Positions 21,662-26,559 of a DNA stretch of 26,559 nucleotides are shown in pieces. Below the pieces are notes generated by a model. The model was given only the letters and a program-made list of their open reading frames with translations, made no database searches and was not told the origin of the DNA. Numbering within the stretch: the first letter of the stretch is position 1; each line of letters begins with the position of its first letter. The position numbers and the translations under genes are program-made. This stretch comes from Gracilimonas sp040904925 (lineage in GTDB: Bacteria; Bacteroidota; Rhodothermia; Balneolales; Balneolaceae), in contig JBBDSP010000018.1 in assembly GCA_040904925.1 (NCBI GenBank), positions 1-26,559 on the forward strand, written 5' to 3'.

Positions 21662-22855
21662 ATGTCTCAAAAAAATCTCATTGTTGCTTTCGGCGGCGTT
21701 TCTCCGGAGCATGAAGTATCTGTTTTAACAGCAATTCAGGCTATTTCAGCTCTTGAAGAAAGTTCCTTCAACTGCATTCCTTTATATGTAACAAAATCCG
21801 GTCGGTGGTTAACGGGTGAAAACCTGCTGGACCTCAGTAATTATAAAGAACTTTCAGAGCTTGAATCTGAATCCGTTTCCTGCGCATTCGTGAAAGATGA
21901 AACCGGACGCACTTTGCTTAAAGAGCAGGAAAGCAAGGGGTTGTTTTCAAAACCCAAAAGTTACCCGGTACATGCGGTGCTATGTGCATTTCACGGCAGT
22001 GAAGGAGAAAATGGCGCTTTTCAGGGCGTTTGTGAGATGATGAATGTTCCCTATACCGGAAGCGGTATTTTAGGATCATCACTGGGAATGGATAAAGTGA
22101 AAGCCAAACTCGTTGCTGCTGCAAGCGGAATTCCGGTCACCAAAGCCGTTAACTTTTATGAAAGTGACTGGGAAGAAGAGCAAGACGATATCATCACAGT
22201 AGCCGAGGATTTTGACTATCCTCTTATTGTAAAACCCGCCTCACTTGGGAGTAGTATCGGAGTGGCCATTGCTAACAGCCGTGAAGAGCTTATTAATTCC
22301 GTGGAGACCGCCTTCCGCTATGATGCACATCTTCTGATCGAGGAAGCAGTAAACCCACTTATGGAGATCAACTGCTCCGTGATCGGAACTCCCGAGAACT
22401 GCCGACCCAGCGTTTGTGAAAAACCATTGGGCAAAACCGAAACCCTTTCATTTGAAGACAAATACCAAAGCGGAGGAAGTGGTGATAAAGGCATGGCCTC
22501 AGCCGACCGGGTGATTCCTGCTGACATCTCTAAAGAACTCACCAAAAAAATTCAGGATCTTTCTGTTAAGATATTTTCAGCTTTGGATGCCTCCGGTTTA
22601 GCCCGGCTCGATTTCCTAGTGAACGCCAACACCGAAGAAGTCTATTTTAATGAGATCAACACCATCCCCGGATCATTTTCATTTTACCTGTGGGATAAAA
22701 CAGATCTGCCCTTTGATGCTTTGCTGGAAGAGTTGATCACCATTGGAGTTGAAATTCACCGCAGAAAGAACGGCCGGGTTCGCAGTTATGAAACCAACCT
22801 ACTAAGTGAAAAGGCCATAAAGGGGATTAAAGGACTAAAAGGCAGTAAGAATTAA
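21662..22855 (+). CDS. ddl: D-alanine--D-alanine ligase
   Basis: The 397-residue ATP-grasp enzyme joins two D-alanines for peptidoglycan. Landmarks are the N-terminal AFGGVSPEHEVSVLTA, HGSEGENGAFQG, YTGSGILGSSLGMDKVKAK, KPASLGSSIGV in the ATP-grasp core, RLDFLVN, and NEINTIPGSFSFYLW near the C-terminus. Length is above that of the short DdlB type (about 306) and fits the longer DdlA/VanA-like form. The last 14 residues (KAIKGIKGLKGSKN) are a basic low-complexity tail. It starts with ATG at 21662, 20 bases after TATTTTCG, a possible -7 box of Bacteroidota type. Confidence 0.95.
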   Translation: MSQKNLIVAFGGVSPEHEVSVLTAIQAISALEESSFNCIPLYVTKSGRWLTGENLLDLSNYKELSELESESVSCAFVKDETGRTLLKEQESKGLFSKPKSYPVHAVLCAFHGSEGENGAFQGVCEMMNVPYTGSGILGSSLGMDKVKAKLVAAASGIPVTKAVNFYESDWEEEQDDIITVAEDFDYPLIVKPASLGSSIGVAIANSREELINSVETAFRYDAHLLIEEAVNPLMEINCSVIGTPENCRPSVCEKPLGKTETLSFEDKYQSGGSGDKGMASADRVIPADISKELTKKIQDLSVKIFSALDASGLARLDFLVNANTEEVYFNEINTIPGSFSFYLWDKTDLPFDALLEELITIGVEIHRRKNGRVRSYETNLLSEKAIKGIKGLKGSKN

Positions 22856-22868
22856 GTTTTAACCGCCA

Positions 22869-22888
22869 ATATGGAATGATTTCCATAG
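22869..22888. repeat. short inverted repeat between ddl and the lipoprotein gene
   Basis: TATGGAA-TGAT-TTCCATA gives a perfect 7-bp stem with a 4-base loop. No T-run follows, so an intrinsic terminator is unlikely. It may be an operator for the downstream lipoprotein-NAD kinase pair. Confidence 0.4.
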
Positions 22889-22925
22889 TTGATATCTTCA
22901 TATAACTAAACAAGAAGGCATATTG

Positions 22926-24353
22926 ATGAAAAAACTGTTTCTATTTTTACTTCCATTTTTTGTGATCACATCTTGCGGGAAGGGTCCGGAAACAGTTACT
23001 GTAAATCCTGACAATTCTGATCTTTTTGGTGGCCCTGATTCTGCTGCCGTACAGGCAGATACTTCAGATGATGACTTTGTCCATATAAAACTTGGTGAAG
23101 CTGCTCAAATAAATTCACTCGACCCACTTTTTGCGGAATCAAACAGTGAATGGAGAATGATAAACCTGATCTACGATCGCTTAGTCCGGTTAGATGAAAA
23201 TGGAGAGCCCGCTCCCGGCTTAGCTAAAAGATGGACTGTCAACGAAGATTCCACCCAATACATTTTTCATCTTAAAACCACAGTGAGTTTTCATAATTCT
23301 CCTGTTTTTGAAGGGAATACCGGCCGCCGATTTGTGGGTTCCGATGTCAAATATATATTCGATCGTATGGCCAGCAATGACGTCCCCAATTTTACGGCAC
23401 AAAACTTCAAAGACATTACCGGATTTTCGATCTATCATAGTGAGCAAAGCTTAGTTAAAGATCCCAACCGTCGAGTTTATTCTTCTGTTGAAGGGGTCAG
23501 AACCCGTGATGATTCCACTGTTGTTTTCTTTTTAAATGAATCCTCCGGCGATCTGCTTCAAAGACTGGCGCACCCCATGGCTTCTGTCTATCCTAAAGAA
23601 AGTGTGGAGTCTGAAGGTGGACCGATACAGGATGCCGCAGGAACCGGAGCTTTCCGGCTTCTGTATCGTGAAGGAAATGCTCATCTGTTGGCGATCAATC
23701 AAAACTATGACGGGCCAAAGCCTGACATAAACCGGCTGGATATTATTTCAGGACTTACTGAGCGTGACCTGTTTCAGGAATTTGCACGAACCAATTTGCA
23801 CGGACTTATTGAGGTAGGCCCTTCAACGTTATTGACCATTGCCGATACAACCGGCAATCTGCAAGACAGTTATTACAGAAATTACAATCTGGAGCAGACT
23901 GACATTACATCAGAATATCCGTTGTATTTTAATCGTAATTCAGGTCAGGCCGAGCAGCTAAATGAGGTCATACCGTCACTTGATCAACGTTCTCTGCTTA
24001 TCAATCCGGCATTGGGGACTATCAATATTGACAGCGTTGATACTTCAACAGTGAGCTCCTCAGAAGGAACACAATTTGTGGTTACGCAAACCAAACATCC
24101 TTTTTGCCTGTTCTTGCTAAACAATGCAGCACCTCAAGCTACTGAATTAGACTACAATTTTTCAATGAGTGCTTCCTATGCCCCTTCTGACGAGATTACT
24201 TTCACGACCCTTCCCTATCCGGGAACTGAGGAATTTCTAAACTGGAAAACACCTCTTTATATCCTTACACGCCAAGATGTTTCCGGAATCCAGATCACAC
24301 ATCACCCCTGGAACCTTGATCTTTCTGAACTAAAGTTAAACGGGAGTAATTGA
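22926..24353 (+). CDS. extracellular solute-binding lipoprotein, family 5
   Basis: From ATG at 22926 (475 residues) the protein starts MKKLFLFLLPFFVITSC, a lipoprotein signal with C17 as lipidated residue. AGAAGG seven bases upstream is one of the few clear ribosome binding sites in the window. The TTG one codon earlier is not needed. The body matches peptide/nickel-type binding proteins: INSLDPLFAESNSEWRMINLIYDRLVR, GEPAPGLAKRWTVNED, FVGSDVKYIFDRMAS and GTGAFRLL. It is shorter than usual for the family (500-600 residues) and has no permease or ATPase gene nearby, so it may be an orphan or adapted binding protein. Its stop overlaps the NAD kinase start by one base. Confidence 0.85.
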   Translation: MKKLFLFLLPFFVITSCGKGPETVTVNPDNSDLFGGPDSAAVQADTSDDDFVHIKLGEAAQINSLDPLFAESNSEWRMINLIYDRLVRLDENGEPAPGLAKRWTVNEDSTQYIFHLKTTVSFHNSPVFEGNTGRRFVGSDVKYIFDRMASNDVPNFTAQNFKDITGFSIYHSEQSLVKDPNRRVYSSVEGVRTRDDSTVVFFLNESSGDLLQRLAHPMASVYPKESVESEGGPIQDAAGTGAFRLLYREGNAHLLAINQNYDGPKPDINRLDIISGLTERDLFQEFARTNLHGLIEVGPSTLLTIADTTGNLQDSYYRNYNLEQTDITSEYPLYFNRNSGQAEQLNEVIPSLDQRSLLINPALGTINIDSVDTSTVSSSEGTQFVVTQTKHPFCLFLLNNAAPQATELDYNFSMSASYAPSDEITFTTLPYPGTEEFLNWKTPLYILTRQDVSGIQITHHPWNLDLSELKLNGSN

Positions 24354-25228
24354 TGAAGCTTGGAGTCATTGCAAATCCCGGGAAATATGAGGTCAGGGAA
24401 GTCCTCAAAAAAACCATTGAGTGGGCAGAGCAAAATGATATTTCTATTTTTATAAATGCTGAAATTTGTGAAGAGACCGGGATCGACAACTGCTCTACTA
24501 TCCAAAAAACACAATCCGATCTCGATTCTATTAAAGCCAGCGATATTGTACTTGTAATGGGCGGAGACGGCACTATTTTGTATACGGCAAGGATAGCCAA
24601 AGATCTTGCCAAACCGATATTGGGGATCAACAGCGGGCGACTTGGGTTTATGGCCAATACTCAGATCGAAGATCTTGAACGTGCTCTCAATTGCATTATC
24701 AACAATGATTTTACTTTAGATAAACGAGCTTTCCTTAAAGCTACCACCAGTAAAGGGGATGAATTTCATGCCCTGAATGAATTCCTGTTTACCCGAAAAG
24801 ATTCTATTTCGATGGTAAATGTTACGGCTGAATATGACGGCAGCCTGATCAATACCTATTGGGCTGATGGATTACTCGTGGCCTCTCCAACAGGATCTAC
24901 AGCCTACAACCTGGCATCAGGTGGACCTATTGTAGCACCGGGAACGGAAGTTTTTTTAGTCACTCCCATCAATCCGCATACATTAACAACCCGGCCTTTG
25001 GTACTGAACTCTACTAAGCCATTGAAAGTCAGAATAGAGAAGCAACAAAGTGAGGTTTTGTTTTCTTTTGATGGGCAAGTACACGAGATCGAACATTTTC
25101 CTTTTGAAGTAGAGATCCTGAAATCAGATCTTACCTTCAACCTTATCCACCTTCCGGGTCATGATTATTTTGAAACATTGCGCAATAAGCTGATGTGGGG
25201 AATGGACAGACGAAGAATTCAGGAGTAA
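24353..25228 (+). CDS. nadK: NAD kinase
   Basis: The 291-residue protein (from ATG 24353) phosphorylates NAD to NADP, the only route to NADP in most bacteria. It has the family signatures GGDGT at 70-74 (D72 catalytic), GRLGFMA, NEFLFTR, the conserved SPTGSTAYNLASGGPIV and SFDGQ. The start gives a TGATG one-base overlap with the upstream lipoprotein gene and has GGGAG six bases before. A TTG one codon earlier is an unlikely start. Expression is thus tied to the lipoprotein gene, an unusual partner. Confidence 0.96.
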   Translation: MKLGVIANPGKYEVREVLKKTIEWAEQNDISIFINAEICEETGIDNCSTIQKTQSDLDSIKASDIVLVMGGDGTILYTARIAKDLAKPILGINSGRLGFMANTQIEDLERALNCIINNDFTLDKRAFLKATTSKGDEFHALNEFLFTRKDSISMVNVTAEYDGSLINTYWADGLLVASPTGSTAYNLASGGPIVAPGTEVFLVTPINPHTLTTRPLVLNSTKPLKVRIEKQQSEVLFSFDGQVHEIEHFPFEVEILKSDLTFNLIHLPGHDYFETLRNKLMWGMDRRRIQE

Positions 25229-25350
25229 ATTTTAGTGACTATGTATTCAAGATTCAATTCTGACTCCTGCGTTCTGTTTTCTTATCTTTATTACAAATTC
25301 ACAAAGCATAAATATTTTAATTAGAAACCGAACACTAAAAACAGATACAC
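25229..25350 (+). promoter_or_regulatory. mdh leader with possible promoter
   Basis: The 122-bp gap holds TATCTTTA at 25283-25290, close to the Bacteroidota -7 consensus TAnnTTTG, about 61 bases ahead of the mdh ATG. No convincing -33 box is visible. The rest is AT-rich with no strong Shine-Dalgarno. Confidence 0.3.
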
Positions 25351-26307
25351 ATGAAAGTAACAGTTGTTGGAGCTGGAGGTAACGTTGGCTCAACCGTAGT
25401 TGACGCACTTGCACAGCGCGATATTTGTAAAGAGATCGTAGCCGTTGATATTGAGAAGAAAGACGGAGACAAAACATTTTATCCCTCCAAAGGACGTGGT
25501 TTAGACCAGTGGGAATCTGCACCTATTCACCTTTTTGATACCCGCATCACAGGAACCGTTGATTATGCGGATACCAAAGATTCTGATGTTTGTGTGATCA
25601 CAGCCGGGGTTCCAAGACGACCCGGAATGAGCCGTGATGATCTTCTTGAGATCAATGCTAATATTGTAAGTTCTGTAAGCAAGGACTTAGCAAAGCATTC
25701 ACCAAATACCATCATCATTGTAGTTTCTAACCCATTGGATGTGATGGTTCAGGTTGCTAAAGATGCAAGCGGACTTCCACACAATAAAGTAATGGGAATG
25801 GCCGGAATCCTGGATACTGCCCGGTTCCGTGCATTTATTGCCAGTGAACTTGATGTATCTCCAAAAGATATTCAGGCCCTGTTGATGGGTGGTCATGGCG
25901 ACACGATGGTTCCACTTTCACGATTTACTACACTTGCAGGAATGCCGATCACGCACTTTATCAAAGAAGAACGACTTGATGAGATCGTTGACCGTGCCAA
26001 GAAAGGCGGTGGGGAGATCGTTGGGTTGATGGGAACCTCAGCATGGTACGCACCCGGTGCAGCCGCTGCCCAAATGGTAGAAGCTATTCTGCTCGATCAA
26101 AACCGAATTTTCCCGGTTTGCGCGCACATCGATGGTGAGTATGGAATTGACGATCTGTACATCGGCGTGCCTGTAAAGCTTGGAAAAGGCGGAATTAAGG
26201 AAGTAATTGAGGTTGAATTAAACGAAAAAGAACAGCAACTTCTGAGTGAGTCAGCCGAAGCCGTTCGCGGTACTTTGGAAGACTTCAAAAAACTAATGAA
26301 CAAGTAA
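25351..26307 (+). CDS. mdh: malate dehydrogenase, NAD-dependent (LDH-like type)
   Basis: The 318-residue enzyme oxidises malate to oxaloacetate in the TCA cycle. The NAD site is GAGGNVG at 7-13 with D33 after the second strand, which selects NAD over NADP. The substrate loop PRRPGMSR (89-95) carries the arginines of a malate rather than lactate enzyme. NPLD is near 127-130, and the catalytic histidine is H182 in GGHGDTMV. Length and motifs match the tetrameric, lactate-dehydrogenase-like MDHs of Bacteroidota and Chlorobi. It has its own gap upstream and a strong terminator downstream, so it is probably monocistronic. Confidence 0.97.
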   Translation: MKVTVVGAGGNVGSTVVDALAQRDICKEIVAVDIEKKDGDKTFYPSKGRGLDQWESAPIHLFDTRITGTVDYADTKDSDVCVITAGVPRRPGMSRDDLLEINANIVSSVSKDLAKHSPNTIIIVVSNPLDVMVQVAKDASGLPHNKVMGMAGILDTARFRAFIASELDVSPKDIQALLMGGHGDTMVPLSRFTTLAGMPITHFIKEERLDEIVDRAKKGGGEIVGLMGTSAWYAPGAAAAQMVEAILLDQNRIFPVCAHIDGEYGIDDLYIGVPVKLGKGGIKEVIEVELNEKEQQLLSESAEAVRGTLEDFKKLMNK

Positions 26308-26346
26308 ACTAAACAAACGAGGACTAAGGTCTTCACTACTTGCATT

Positions 26347-26387
26347 AATCCCTCACATGATCTTTCGTGTGAGGGATTTTTTATTTT
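26347..26387 (+). terminator. strong intrinsic terminator of mdh
   Basis: AATCCCTCACA (26347-26357) pairs perfectly with TGTGAGGGATT (26368-26378), an 11-bp stem with a 10-base loop, and is followed by TTTTATTTT. It lies 39 bases after the mdh stop. Confidence 0.92.
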
Positions 26388-26559
26388 CACTCGTTGTGTC
26401 TAACTATTTACCCTAGTTCCGCGGGCTCTGCCCCGGAATACCTTCCCGGAGGCTCCGCCTCCAACTGTACTGAATCCAGCATCATCTACATCTATTTATT
26501 CAGTATAAAAAAGGTACTGTTTTAAATAACAAGTAAAATCTGTTTCAAAATAATTATAT
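26388..26559. other. window end, no gene seen
   Basis: After the mdh terminator there are only the GC-rich hairpins and then about 95 AT-rich bases with no open frame of note. The AT-rich end may be the promoter region of a gene outside the window. Confidence 0.5.
26417..26462. repeat. two adjacent GC-rich extragenic hairpins
   Basis: TTCCGCGGGC/TGCCCCGGAA (26417-26438, two or three mismatches) is followed by GGAGGC-TCC-GCCTCC (26448-26462, perfect 6-bp stem). Both stand out by GC content from the AT-rich DNA around them. They are REP-like, but their sequence is distinct from hairpin family H and from the 190-bp units. Confidence 0.55.

Overview
The window looks like chromosomal DNA from a member of the Balneolota/Rhodothermota group (a Balneola- or Gracilimonas-like marine bacterium) or a close relative in the wider Bacteroidota assemblage. 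This is inferred from protein character, not from a search. The Mrp/ApbC protein lacks the CPxC motif, as I recall for Bacteroidota, most starts lack a strong Shine-Dalgarno sequence, and the core genes are of Bacteroidota type. There is no rRNA, tRNA, CRISPR array or complete classical insertion sequence.

Left half (1-10131), accessory and repeat-rich. An AT-rich PLD-helicase gene (29-2266, minus) is followed by single genes separated by long gene-poor gaps: an MtfA-type zinc peptidase (2956-3723), a Fic AMP-transferase with a C-terminal winged helix (4140-5222, minus), a HAD-like phosphatase (6228-6722, minus), a TRIC cation channel (7346-7954, minus) and an Mrp/ApbC ATPase (8387-9511, minus). 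The gaps are filled by modular repeats that I call E, B, D, A and C. They recur in the fixed order E, then B or D, then A, then C, and are sprinkled with short hairpins. Between the channel and Mrp lies a wrecked ParE-type toxin-antitoxin pair. The Fic gene is bracketed by the same 17-bp palindrome, TGTCGA-AATCA-TCGACA, at both ends.

Middle (10132-17272). A tight co-directional cluster encodes glycine cleavage T protein, ComB-like phosphatase, the DNA translocase FtsK, a LolA-like periplasmic protein and an LPG-synthase-type membrane protein, with gaps of 2-15 bp or overlaps. It ends at a RAYT (REP-associated tyrosine transposase) gene flanked by two apparently identical 190-bp palindromic repeats. 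The second repeat supplies part of the stop codon of the next gene.

Right half (17271-26559), mostly housekeeping. A penicillin-acylase-family enzyme is translationally coupled to a small three-helix membrane protein (minus). Next comes a four-helix-bundle (IVS/S23-type) gene bracketed by 23-bp inverted repeats, one of which touches the acylase start. An amidinotransferase-fold hydrolase (minus) is divergent from D-Ala-D-Ala ligase. A solute-binding lipoprotein overlaps NAD kinase by one base, and malate dehydrogenase closes the window with a strong intrinsic terminator and two more hairpins.

The most unusual content is repeat biology rather than a new multi-gene operon: the RAYT with its paired 190-bp units, the ordered mosaic repeats of the left half, and several small units (Fic, four-helix bundle, dead toxin-antitoxin pair) each sitting beside palindromic or repeated DNA. 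All copy alignments were done by eye.
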